A stretch of DNA of 64,000 nucleotides from Ignavibacteriaceae bacterium (GTDB taxonomy: Bacteria; Bacteroidota; Ignavibacteria; Ignavibacteriales; Ignavibacteriaceae). Where the stretch lies: NCBI GenBank assembly GCA_023229425.1, contig JALNZG010000004.1, forward strand, positions 124,001 to 188,000, in the 5' to 3' direction. Positions 35,236 to 44,112 of the stretch are shown here, piece after piece (within the stretch, counting starts at the first letter, position 1; the number at the start of each line of letters is the position of its first letter). Position numbers and translations under genes: made by a program. A model generated the notes under the pieces. That model did not search any database. It was not told the origin of the DNA and was given only the letters and a program-made list of their open reading frames with translations.

Positions 35236-36354
35236 ATGATAGAAATTTATGATATTATAAAAAAAAATGGAGTGATTGATAAATTCTTTTTTATTGTTGG
35301 TAAAGTATTTTTCGGGTTTTATAGGAAATATTTATATAAAAACGAAACAAATAATTTATTAATCGTTTCGTTGCATAATTTAGGCGATACGATTTTTACT
35401 ATTCCTGCGGTAAATAAAATCATAGAACATTATGAAGGATATAAATCATTTATCGTTTGTTATCACGATTCTAAAATAATTTATAAATTAAAGCTAAATC
35501 CACATCAATATATTGAAATAAATAAATCCGACTTAAAGTATGGTGAAAGAATTGTTTCTAAGAAAAATCGGAATGAAATTATAAAAGTAAAACCCGATAT
35601 CATAGTTGATATTACAGGGACAATTACCTCAGCAAGTTTAATTTATAACGCAAGAGCAAAAAAAATCTTCGGACTTAAAAGCAGATTCTCAACAAGATTT
35701 ACTGAAAGTTTGTATGACCGTTTAACAAATGTTCGATTCACACCTCATTTAATAAATACTTATCTTGACGTAGCTGATTTAGTTGGAGCGAAACAAAATG
35801 AAAAAAAGGAAGAAATAATTCAAAAAAACGGAGATACATCACCTATTATTTATATACACCCTTTTGCTTCGCGTAAAGCTAAAGAGTGGGGCTTGAAGAA
35901 ATATATTGAGTTAGCAGTTAATTTGAAGAGAAAATATTCAGTGAACTTTATTTTCCAGAAAAATTCAGTAACACCCCAAATAATTGAAGAGATTAGGGAA
36001 AAGGAAATTGATATTATTGAAACTGAAACTCTAGAAGATTTAATTTCGCATCTGAAAGAATGTTCACTATTAATCTCGAATGATACAGGACCTATTCAAA
36101 TAGCTGCGTTATTAGGTAAAAATACTTTTTCAATATATGGACCAACGAATCCCGAATATTCATTACCAGTAGGTGAAATGCACAGCTATGTAAATAAATT
36201 AATTGAGTGTTCACCAGTAAAAGAAAGAATTTGTTTTACTCTTGGTGGAGTAAAATGTCCCCTATACCGTTGTATGAATGAGCTTACGATAGATGAAGTT
36301 AATCTAAAATTAAATCTATTTCTTGACTCAATAAATATGACTCAAATTAATTAA
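35236..36354 (+). CDS. Glycosyltransferase family 9 (heptosyltransferase-like)
   Basis: This 372-residue protein has an N-terminal extension of about 35 residues, then the GT9 start LLIVSLHNLGDTIFTIPAVNK, an IHPFASRKAKEW phosphate loop and SLLISNDTGPIQIAALLG. The C-terminus has Cys residues (KCPLYRCMN) like the minus-strand GT9s. It is very AT-rich, as is the following gene. It probably transfers a sugar to LPS core or the O-unit. Confidence 0.85.
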   Translation: MIEIYDIIKKNGVIDKFFFIVGKVFFGFYRKYLYKNETNNLLIVSLHNLGDTIFTIPAVNKIIEHYEGYKSFIVCYHDSKIIYKLKLNPHQYIEINKSDLKYGERIVSKKNRNEIIKVKPDIIVDITGTITSASLIYNARAKKIFGLKSRFSTRFTESLYDRLTNVRFTPHLINTYLDVADLVGAKQNEKKEEIIQKNGDTSPIIYIHPFASRKAKEWGLKKYIELAVNLKRKYSVNFIFQKNSVTPQIIEEIREKEIDIIETETLEDLISHLKECSLLISNDTGPIQIAALLGKNTFSIYGPTNPEYSLPVGEMHSYVNKLIECSPVKERICFTLGGVKCPLYRCMNELTIDEVNLKLNLFLDSINMTQIN

Positions 36355-36433
36355 TATAAGTGTAGATTTTATATCTCACGATAAATCAATATGGAAAAAA
36401 TTTCTAATTTCCTAAATCAAGTTCAAAATATTT

Positions 36434-38131
36434 ATGAAAAGTAACACGAGTTTGTTTTTTACATTTGGGGAGAAAGAAGGAGGTATATTTGATTATTTTC
36501 GTTCACAGCATAGTGAATATGTCGAGTCGAATAATTTTATAATTGGCAGAAGTTCAAATAATAAATTTATCAACGATAAAATTCTTTTTGAAGATAAAGA
36601 ATTACTTGTTCTTATAGATGGATATATTCTAAACCTAAAAGATTTAACAAATGCTTATGCCAGTAGCTCAACCTTCGGAACTATTAAGAGGCTATTTAAC
36701 AAATATGGAGACAAAATTGCTAATGAATTAAGAGGAGAATTTTCACTATTTATTTATGATAAAACAAGAAAAGAATTTTTCATATTTTCTGATCAAACCT
36801 GTTCAAAGCCATTATATTATTTCAAAAATGAAAATCAAGTAATAATCTCGTCTAAAATAAATATTATAGCCGACATATTAGGAAAGAAATCATTAAAACT
36901 TAGTTTAGACTTGTTTGGAGCGTACTCACTTTTAACTTTTGGTTACATGCTTAATGATTACTCGCTTTTTAGTGAATTGAAAAAGATTAATGCAGGTAAT
37001 TATCTCCTTATTAAAGAAAATAATTTTAAAATTGAAAATTATCATCGGTTTTCGGATGATTATATAACTACCGATTCAAAAGATAAAATAACGGATGAAA
37101 TATTTCAGAAATTAAAAAAAGCAGTAGAATTACAATTAAAGAAAGATGAGGATAATAACTATAATCATCTAGCAACATTAAGTGGTGGTCTTGACTCCAG
37201 GACGGTAGTCTATTTAGCAAAAGAACTTGGCTATCAATTAGACTGCATTACTTTTTCTCAGGGTAACTATGATGATGAAAAAATTGCTAAAAGGATTTGC
37301 GATAAATTAAAATATGAATTGTTTTTTTATTCATTAAACAATGGATTGTTTTTAAAAAACATTGAACAAGTTGTAAAAGCCAATAATGGAATGATCTTTT
37401 ATGCGGGAGCCGCGCATCAATATACGGCAATAAAAAAACTGAATCTTGACAACTATGGTTTATTGCATACAGGTCAATTAGGGGATGCATTATTGGGAAC
37501 GTATCTTTCCAGACCTAAAATGATTAAACCTTCATTAGATTCTGGTGCATATTCAAAAAAAATGATTTCAAAAATTACGAATGAACTTAAAGTAATAAAT
37601 AAAATTTATAGTTCAGAACAAATTTATAAGTTGTATAACCGTGGCTTTAACGGCATATTAAATGGACATTTTATTTTAGCAGATGAAATAGAATGTGCGT
37701 CACCTTTTCTTAATGTTGATTTTATAGAGTATTCATTGCAAATCCCTTTTCAACTTAAATATAATGAAAAAATTTATCGGAAAATGATTGTAAACAAAAT
37801 GCCCGAAGCTGCTAAAATTCCTTGGGAAAGAACTCATTTACTGCCGAAGTATAATCCTAAATTTCAATATTTAACAAAGGGACTGCGTTATACATATTCT
37901 TTTCTTGCAGGGAAGAAGGATTTTTCGATAAGCATGAATCCATTTGAATATTGGTACAAAAATAATGATGAACTCAAAAAATTTGCTCGAAATTTTTTCA
38001 ATGAAAATATTTCGATACTTGATTCCTATCAAGAACTAAGAAAGGATTGTGAAATTCTTTTTAACAAAGGAAATTTTATTGAAAAAAGTCAGGTGCTTAC
38101 ATTATTAGAAACTTCAAAATTATTCCTATAG
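36434..38131 (+). CDS. Asparagine-synthase-like protein lacking the N-terminal catalytic Cys
   Basis: This 565-residue protein keeps the two-domain plan of asparagine synthetase B. An Ntn-like N-terminal domain (with LRGEFSLFIYD and FIFSDQTCSKPLYYF) is followed by an ATP-pyrophosphatase domain with SGGLDS at 250-255. The N-terminus is MKSNTS, not MCG, so the glutaminase nucleophile Cys2 is missing and no upstream start restores it. Such proteins occur in polysaccharide and natural-product loci. Here it could form an amide on a uronic acid using free ammonia, or activate another acid. This is inference. Confidence 0.8.
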   Translation: MKSNTSLFFTFGEKEGGIFDYFRSQHSEYVESNNFIIGRSSNNKFINDKILFEDKELLVLIDGYILNLKDLTNAYASSSTFGTIKRLFNKYGDKIANELRGEFSLFIYDKTRKEFFIFSDQTCSKPLYYFKNENQVIISSKINIIADILGKKSLKLSLDLFGAYSLLTFGYMLNDYSLFSELKKINAGNYLLIKENNFKIENYHRFSDDYITTDSKDKITDEIFQKLKKAVELQLKKDEDNNYNHLATLSGGLDSRTVVYLAKELGYQLDCITFSQGNYDDEKIAKRICDKLKYELFFYSLNNGLFLKNIEQVVKANNGMIFYAGAAHQYTAIKKLNLDNYGLLHTGQLGDALLGTYLSRPKMIKPSLDSGAYSKKMISKITNELKVINKIYSSEQIYKLYNRGFNGILNGHFILADEIECASPFLNVDFIEYSLQIPFQLKYNEKIYRKMIVNKMPEAAKIPWERTHLLPKYNPKFQYLTKGLRYTYSFLAGKKDFSISMNPFEYWYKNNDELKKFARNFFNENISILDSYQELRKDCEILFNKGNFIEKSQVLTLLETSKLFL

Positions 38132-38147
38132 AAAGGTTACAAAAATT

Positions 38148-38837
38148 ATGTATCTCCTTCTTCATAAATTATTTTATAATATTTCACCAAAACTGATCAG
38201 AAGAATTGCGAGTTCATTGCGCCGCTCCTATCTCATTTCCAACTATAATAAAGGAAAGCGACCTTTCAATAGAGGTGAAACTTCTAAAGCAAAACCAAGA
38301 AGGGAACAAGAAATGTTTTTCGAGAAATATTGTATCGGAAAAGGTTTGGATATTGGCTTCGGTGGCGACTTGATTGTCCCCACTACGGACGGTTATGATT
38401 TTGAACATGGTGATGCACAATATATGAAATCCATTCCCGATAATAAATATGATTTTGTTTATTCATCGCATACTTTGGAGCATATGAATGATGCAGCAGT
38501 AGCTTTAAGAAACTGGTATCGTGTAGTGAAAAAAAACGGTTACTTGATTCTGTATATTCCCCATAGAGACTTATACGAAAAGAAAAAGACTTTACCTTCC
38601 TTCTTCAATGAAGATCACAAACATTTTTTTCTTCTTAATGATGATGAAGATCCGGATACTTTGGGAATTCTTCCTTTAGTTGCACGAACCTTGTGTAATT
38701 ATGAAATCATTTATGCCAAAGAATGTTCTCGTGGATATACCGTAACAGAACCGAATGTTCATAGCGATGGTGAATATTCAATTGAAGTTGTAATTAAAAA
38801 GAATGAAAAAAGTGAAACAATCGGAAGTAATAATTAA
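38148..38837 (+). CDS. Class I SAM-dependent methyltransferase (surface polysaccharide locus)
   Basis: This 229-residue methyltransferase has a SAM-binding loop with GLDIGFGGDLIVP and the motif SSHTLEHMNDA, typical of type 11 methyltransferases in O-antigen clusters. It probably methylates a sugar of the polysaccharide or caps the chain. It starts 16 bases after the asparagine-synthase-like gene. Confidence 0.8.
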   Translation: MYLLLHKLFYNISPKLIRRIASSLRRSYLISNYNKGKRPFNRGETSKAKPRREQEMFFEKYCIGKGLDIGFGGDLIVPTTDGYDFEHGDAQYMKSIPDNKYDFVYSSHTLEHMNDAAVALRNWYRVVKKNGYLILYIPHRDLYEKKKTLPSFFNEDHKHFFLLNDDEDPDTLGILPLVARTLCNYEIIYAKECSRGYTVTEPNVHSDGEYSIEVVIKKNEKSETIGSNN

Positions 38838-38855
38838 TTATTTTATCCCTATGTT

Positions 38856-39179
38856 TTGACATCAATTATTTTGTTTGCACTTAGACAATTTTTAGAAATA
38901 GCTGTTGCCTCTACAGTAATTATTTCTACTTTCTTGCTTTTAATAAAAAGAAAGAAGATGTGTTCTATTAAAAATATTTTTATCTTTTGTTATCACTATT
39001 TCCATCAGCGCTTAATTGTTATTAGCTATTCATCCGTTATGCTAATTTATTACGGATAGGAAGCAAATAAGTCAAGTTTTTCAGGTTATTTCATATGCCT
39101 TATTTATTTGTAGTTTATGATGATCAAGTTTGCAAGGTTAGATTTTGATTTGCAGTCAGTAATAAAATTGAAGTTGTGA
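38856..39179 (+). pseudogene. Decayed N-terminal fragment of an O-antigen polymerase/ligase gene
   Basis: This 444-base gap (38838-39281) holds no intact gene, but pieces in different frames match the intact Wzy/WaaL-like gene at 40846. QFLEIAVA plus a hydrophobic run then LLLIKRKK pairs with PFLEIAVA...LLMKNKK. In the next frame, FVITISIS pairs with the FVIISS to TTISP part and VFQVISYALF with IIQILNYSLL. At 39126-39178, KFARLDFDLQSV pairs with ELARFDFDILTL. About 60 residues are missing between the last two pieces. Frameshifts and stops show it is dead. Only the front third of the gene remains. Confidence 0.6.
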
Positions 39180-39281
39180 ATTAGCTATTATGATACAGAA
39201 CTTTATTTGAAATGATAATTCTACGCTCTAATTTACTATTATATTTTTTATTGTATAAAATTATTTAAAAGGAATAATATC

Positions 39282-40247
39282 TTGAAAAATTTTGCAATAA
39301 CCGGCATTGCAGGGTACATCGCCCCCAGACATTTACAAGCAATAAAAGAAACCGGAAATGTTTTAGTTGCGGCAATGGATACGCATGATTCTGTTGGTAC
39401 ATTAGATAAATATTTTCCTAATGCAAGTTTTTTTACTGAATATGAAAGATTCGACCGGCATCTGGAAAAACTAAAAAGAAGTGATGCTGAATGCAAAATT
39501 GATTACTTAAGTGTATGCTCTCCCAATAATTTACATGATGCACATATCAGGTTAGCATTACGGGTAGATGCTGATGCTATTTGCGAAAAGCCTTTAGTAC
39601 TGAATCCATGGAATTTAGATGCATTAAACGTGTTGGAAAAAGAATTTGGGAAAAGAGTCTATACAGTTTTACAACTAAGGTTGCATGATTCACTAATCAA
39701 TTTAAAAGAAAAATTAATAAAACAATCAAAAAAAAAGAAGCATAATGTTGAGCTAACTTATATCACTTCCAGGGGAATTTGGTATGATTATTCATGGAAA
39801 GGCAATATTGAAAAGTCTGGTGGAATTGCAACAAACATCGGGATACATTTTTTTGATATGCTGATTTGGCTATTTGGAAGTGTTAATAGTTTTGAAGTTC
39901 AACTTTCAGAAAAAAGAAGAATGGGTGGATTTATTGAATTGGAGAATGCAAATGTAAAATGGTTTTTATCCATTAATTATGAAGATTTACCGGAGACAGT
40001 AAAAACGGAAAAGAAATCTACTTATAGATCCATAAAAGTTGATTCAAAAGAGATTGAATTTACCGAAGGCTTTACAAATCTTCATATTAAGACTTATGAT
40101 AAAATCATACACCAACAAGGATTTGGGATAGAAGACGCAAGGAATTCAATAGAGTTAGTCCATAAAATTAGGAATGCTAAAGTTTCTCTTAAATTGGACA
40201 AAGAAATTATCCATTACGACACTAAAAAGTATTTAGGAGTATTCTAA
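39282..40247 (+). CDS. wlbA: UDP-N-acetylglucosaminuronate 3-dehydrogenase, WlbA/WbpB-like (Gfo/Idh/MocA family)
   Basis: This 321-residue NAD-dependent oxidoreductase has the family-specific start NFAITGIAGYIAPRHLQAIKETGN and CEKPLVLNPWNLD. WlbA/WbpB oxidises C3 of UDP-GlcNAcA, the second step to UDP-2,3-diacetamido-2,3-dideoxyuronic acids. The start is TTG with a fine AAAGGA ribosome binding site, and no ATG fits. The acetyltransferase wlbB follows two bases later and the aminotransferase wlbC lies at 45191. The UDP-GlcNAc 6-dehydrogenase (wbpA) and epimerase (wbpI) are not in the window. Confidence 0.9.
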   Translation: MKNFAITGIAGYIAPRHLQAIKETGNVLVAAMDTHDSVGTLDKYFPNASFFTEYERFDRHLEKLKRSDAECKIDYLSVCSPNNLHDAHIRLALRVDADAICEKPLVLNPWNLDALNVLEKEFGKRVYTVLQLRLHDSLINLKEKLIKQSKKKKHNVELTYITSRGIWYDYSWKGNIEKSGGIATNIGIHFFDMLIWLFGSVNSFEVQLSEKRRMGGFIELENANVKWFLSINYEDLPETVKTEKKSTYRSIKVDSKEIEFTEGFTNLHIKTYDKIIHQQGFGIEDARNSIELVHKIRNAKVSLKLDKEIIHYDTKKYLGVF

Positions 40248-40249
40248 TA

Positions 40250-40837
40250 ATGAGTTTTTATAAACATGAATCAGCTTATATTGATGATAATGTTGAGATA
40301 AGTGAAGGGACTAAAATCTGGCACTTTTCTCATATTCAATCCGGGTCAAAGATTGGCAAAAATTGTGTACTTGGTCAAAACGTCAATGTCGCAAATAACG
40401 TAAAGATTGGTAATTATTGTAAAATACAGAACAATGTTTCAATCTACGAAGGTGTTAAACTTGAAGATTATGTTTTTTGTGGACCATCAATGGTGTTCAC
40501 AAATATTCTTAATCCCAAATGTAAATACCCGCAGGTTGGGTCTCAGTATTATATAAAAACTTTGGTTAAAGAAGGTGCATCCATAGGAGCAAATGCCACT
40601 ATTATTTGTGGGCATACTTTGGGCAAGCATTGTTTAATCGGTGCGGGTTCGGTGGTTACTAAAGATGTACCGGATTATGCACTCGTAGTTGGCAATCCCG
40701 CCAATATAATCGGGTGGGTAAGCGAAGCAGGTGTTAAATTGATCTTTAACGACGATGGATTTGCTTCATGTAATAAAAGCGGTATAAAATATAAATTGAT
40801 AAATAATAAAGTTGTTGAAGTTGTTTCAAAAACCTAA
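40250..40837 (+). CDS. wlbB: UDP-3-amino-GlcNAcA N-acetyltransferase, WlbB/WbpD-like
   Basis: This 195-residue left-handed beta-helix acetyltransferase has hexapeptide repeats through most of its length and the diagnostic WlbB/WbpD features: TKIWHFSHIQSG, KIQNNVSIYEGV and FCGPSMVFTN. It acetylates the 3-amino group of UDP-3-amino-GlcNAcA with acetyl-CoA. It is directly downstream of wlbA, which makes the substrate precursor. Confidence 0.92.
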   Translation: MSFYKHESAYIDDNVEISEGTKIWHFSHIQSGSKIGKNCVLGQNVNVANNVKIGNYCKIQNNVSIYEGVKLEDYVFCGPSMVFTNILNPKCKYPQVGSQYYIKTLVKEGASIGANATIICGHTLGKHCLIGAGSVVTKDVPDYALVVGNPANIIGWVSEAGVKLIFNDDGFASCNKSGIKYKLINNKVVEVVSKT

Positions 40838-40845
40838 ACAATAAA

Positions 40846-42258
40846 TTGAAACTCTTTAAAATACAAAACAATTATTTTTTCACTTGGTTGCTTGTTACGA
40901 TAGTTCTGCTGGCTATTCAACCATTCTTAGAAATTGCAGTTGCATTTACATTCTTTCTTTTGTTTTTTTTGTTGATGAAAAACAAAAAAGAGTTTGTTTT
41001 CATTTTTGTTATTATTTCTTCTCTTGTTCTTACTACCACAATTAGTCCAATACTCCGGTTAATCATTCAGATTCTAAATTATTCATTGTTAAGTTTTGTC
41101 TTTCTGAAACAATATCAATTTCAAATCCAGGAATACCCGCGTCCGCCTCTTGTGATCGTTGGCTATCTATTAGTGCTTCTTTCGTTAATGGTGGTATCAT
41201 CTGTTCATTCATCACAAGTTTTTTTAGGATTCTCCCAAATTGGAAGGACGATATTATTTTTCTTCCTAATCTATCTTCTATACGCGTTAATTAATAGCGA
41301 GAGCGAAATCAAGGTCTATTTGGCAGGTTTATTTCTTGTGGCGCTCATCTATTTGACTTTTTTAATTTACGAGTTAGCACGGTTTGATTTTGATATCCTT
41401 ACTCTTAACTTAAATGGCTTTGATGAAAGCGGAAGCGCCTATGTTCACAAGAATGCGCTTGGGTCATTCTTCGTTATGACTATTCTTTTGCTTATGAGTT
41501 TTTCATTTAATAAGGATTATTCTCATATCAGGAAATGGTTTTTCATTCTAATTTCATTTTTTATGTGCGGGTTAGTTATAACAAATGCTCGGGGCGCTAT
41601 AATAGCTTTATTTGTTGGGATTATTTATTTGATCTACAGTCTAAATATAAAAGACCTGAAATATTTAGTCGGGATACTCCTATCAATAGGATTTCTCTTT
41701 TTTCTCTTGCCCTTTCAAGAATATATTGATCTCTACTTTCGGTTTGAAAAAATATCTACTGGAAGAGACTACATTCTCTCTACTTTTTGGAATGTCATTC
41801 AAAATAATTGGTTGTTTGGCTCAGGACCTGCTGCTTCTCGGTTTGAAATGTACAAAAATATCCCCTATCTATTGGGAAGTTCGGCAGAACTTTTTTTACG
41901 ACATCATTTTTCACAGATCGAATTCGGGCATGCACATAGCTTTTATCTGTTCTTCTTTTCTGATCTGGGAATTTTGGGATTTCTTCTTTCCTTGGCTTTG
42001 CCATTTCTGTTTTTAAAAATTGCTTTCCAGACAATTTCTATTTTGCAAAAAGAAAAAAAAGAACTTTACTATTTATCAGTTGGAATCACTGCTTTTGGAA
42101 TTTCGATGTTTGTACGTGCAATATTTGAATGGGGTGGATTAATCAGTTATGGAACAATCGGATTTGATCTTCCTTTCTGGCTTTTGTTTGCTATCATTAT
42201 TTTTATTAACAAAAAAGTAATTCATTCTCATGATTCATTGAGCAGCCGATTATTATAG
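40846..42258 (+). CDS. O-antigen polymerase/ligase family membrane protein (Wzy/WaaL-like)
   Basis: This 470-residue integral membrane protein has about 11-12 TM helices and a large periplasmic loop. The Wzy_C-type segment HKNALGSFFVMTILLL and TNARGAIIALFVG match the O-antigen ligase/polymerase superfamily. The start is TTG at 40846, eight bases after wlbB. Polymerase and ligase cannot be told apart by eye. A decayed copy of the first third lies at 38856-39179. Confidence 0.83.
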   Translation: MKLFKIQNNYFFTWLLVTIVLLAIQPFLEIAVAFTFFLLFFLLMKNKKEFVFIFVIISSLVLTTTISPILRLIIQILNYSLLSFVFLKQYQFQIQEYPRPPLVIVGYLLVLLSLMVVSSVHSSQVFLGFSQIGRTILFFFLIYLLYALINSESEIKVYLAGLFLVALIYLTFLIYELARFDFDILTLNLNGFDESGSAYVHKNALGSFFVMTILLLMSFSFNKDYSHIRKWFFILISFFMCGLVITNARGAIIALFVGIIYLIYSLNIKDLKYLVGILLSIGFLFFLLPFQEYIDLYFRFEKISTGRDYILSTFWNVIQNNWLFGSGPAASRFEMYKNIPYLLGSSAELFLRHHFSQIEFGHAHSFYLFFFSDLGILGFLLSLALPFLFLKIAFQTISILQKEKKELYYLSVGITAFGISMFVRAIFEWGGLISYGTIGFDLPFWLLFAIIIFINKKVIHSHDSLSSRLL

Positions 42259-42301
42259 CAAAAAATATTTATTAAATTATTTTTTCAAATTTGGTCTTAA
42301 A

Positions 42302-43006
42302 ATGAAATTAACCTGGATCCAAAAAAAAGACATTATAGAATGGGATATTGTTAATTGGTCAAAAGCCTTAAAATTTTGCGATCAGTTCATAAATGATCTT
42401 AGCCGGAAAAAAATTTTAGTGATTGGTGACAAAAATGGCGGGTTGTCATTATATTTTGCTTTAAAAAACGCTACAGTTTATGCTACGGATTTAAATGGTG
42501 TATCAATATATGCAAAGGAATTACACAACACTTACAATGTTTTAAATCGTGTTATTTATGGATGTGCGGATTTTATTCATTTAGAATACCCTTCAAATGA
42601 ATTTGATATAGTGGCATTCAAATCTGTTCTCGGAGCTTTGAGAACAAAGGAGAATCAAATTACCGCAATTGCAGAATCGCATCGGGTACTTAAAAACGAA
42701 GGGCTCTTAGTTTTTTCCGAGAATTTAGATGCCTCTTGGTTTCATCAAATATTGAGAAAAAAATTTGTGAAGTGGGCAAAGTATTGGCGTTATCTTAATG
42801 TTAATGAAATAGAGGAACTGTTCGTTTCCTTTCCTGAAAAACATTTTGCTCAATTCGGATTTTTCGGAACTCTTGGGCGTTCTGAATTACAAAGAACATT
42901 GTTGGGGTTATTAGATACTGTGTCTAATCCTTTTATTCCCCAAAAGTATTTGTACATTTTAGCCGGTGTTTTAAAAAAACAAGTTATTATTAAAAGTGTG
43001 TTATGA
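42302..43006 (+). CDS. Class I SAM-dependent methyltransferase
   Basis: This 234-residue protein has a diverged SAM loop (ILVIGDKNGGLSLYFA), then ATDLNG and FDIVAFKSVLGALR in the positions of motifs II-IV. It overlaps the following GT4 gene by four bases (ATGA). The acceptor is probably a sugar of the O-unit. Confidence 0.75.
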   Translation: MKLTWIQKKDIIEWDIVNWSKALKFCDQFINDLSRKKILVIGDKNGGLSLYFALKNATVYATDLNGVSIYAKELHNTYNVLNRVIYGCADFIHLEYPSNEFDIVAFKSVLGALRTKENQITAIAESHRVLKNEGLLVFSENLDASWFHQILRKKFVKWAKYWRYLNVNEIEELFVSFPEKHFAQFGFFGTLGRSELQRTLLGLLDTVSNPFIPQKYLYILAGVLKKQVIIKSVL

Positions 43007-44112
43007 AAGTATTAATTGCCGGTGATCCTGCATCTTCACATACTGTTAAATGGGCTAACGCTCTTTCCTCAAGAGGAATTGAGGTTTTCATTTTTGGACT
43101 TGGGGACTATGATAAAAACAGCTATAACAGTTCCATAAAAATTAAAACCTTTTCTGCGCTTACAGATAAGATTAAACTGAAGAATAATGGAAATCTCTTT
43201 AAGCTGATTTATTTAACTTCTGTACCCAGAATAAAAAAAACAATCAATGAATTCAAGCCTGATATTTTGCATTCGTTTTATGCTACAAGCTATGGATTGA
43301 TTTCCTCATTAACAGGGTTTCGGCCTCACTTAATTTCAGTCTGGGGATCAGATGTAATGGCCTTCCCTCAAAAATCATTTATTCATAAAAAAATACTTGG
43401 ACTAGTGCTTAATAAAGCTGATAGAGTTTTTGCAACTAGTAATTACTTGTCTTCTCTAGTATATTCTATGTATGGGATTCAATGTGGAGTAATTCCTTTT
43501 GGAATTGATATAAATTTATTTTCTCCTTCCGAAAAAGAAGTTGATAGGCCGTATAATTCTATCACGGTTGGGATCGTAAAGTCATTAGAAAAAATTTATC
43601 GAATTGATCTTCTGCTTAAATCCTTTAAACTCTTAAAGGGAAAACATCCGGATTACTTATTGAAATTAGTTATTATTGGAACTGGTACTTTGGAAAAGGA
43701 ATTGAAAAAAGAAACTGCTGATTTGGGAATTGAAAATGATACGGAATTTAAAGGATATATTTCTAATCAGTTGGTTAGCCGGGAAATTCAAAAGTTCGAT
43801 ATTGCCGTCTTCCCGTCGGAAAGAGAAAGTTTTGGAGTTTCTCTTTTAGAAACTATGGCTTGTGGAATTCCTTCTGTTGTATCAAAAATAAAAAGCTATG
43901 AGGAAATTCTTGCTCAATCCGGAGCAGCAATTTTAGTGAATGAAAGAACACCGGAGGCTTTTACGAAAGAAATGAGTTTTTTAATTCAAAACAAAAAAAT
44001 CCGGGAAGAAATGGGAAGTAATGCGAGAAATCATATTGTTGTTAACTATAACTTTGAAAATAATTTGGATTGCTTAGTTACTAAGTATAATGAAATATTA
44101 ACGATAAAATGA
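43003..44112 (+). CDS. Glycosyltransferase family 4
   Basis: This 369-residue GT-B enzyme has an N-terminal KVLIAGDPASSHTVKWANAL domain and a C-terminal GT4 donor site with VFPSERESFGVSLLETMACG (E-x7-E motif). It probably adds one sugar of the O-unit on the cytoplasmic side. It is coupled at both ends by ATGA overlaps to a methyltransferase and a GT2. Confidence 0.88.
   Translation: MKVLIAGDPASSHTVKWANALSSRGIEVFIFGLGDYDKNSYNSSIKIKTFSALTDKIKLKNNGNLFKLIYLTSVPRIKKTINEFKPDILHSFYATSYGLISSLTGFRPHLISVWGSDVMAFPQKSFIHKKILGLVLNKADRVFATSNYLSSLVYSMYGIQCGVIPFGIDINLFSPSEKEVDRPYNSITVGIVKSLEKIYRIDLLLKSFKLLKGKHPDYLLKLVIIGTGTLEKELKKETADLGIENDTEFKGYISNQLVSREIQKFDIAVFPSERESFGVSLLETMACGIPSVVSKIKSYEEILAQSGAAILVNERTPEAFTKEMSFLIQNKKIREEMGSNARNHIVVNYNFENNLDCLVTKYNEILTIK

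Noticed and set aside
36391..36444. Small open frame of 17 codons before the asparagine-synthase-like gene
   Set aside because: It is too short to support as a gene and out of frame with the downstream gene, so it does not restore the missing Cys2.
38856..39059. Intact 67-codon gene in the gap before wlbA
   Set aside because: Its translation matches the front of the polymerase/ligase at 40846 and then shifts frame, so it is better read as part of a pseudogene.
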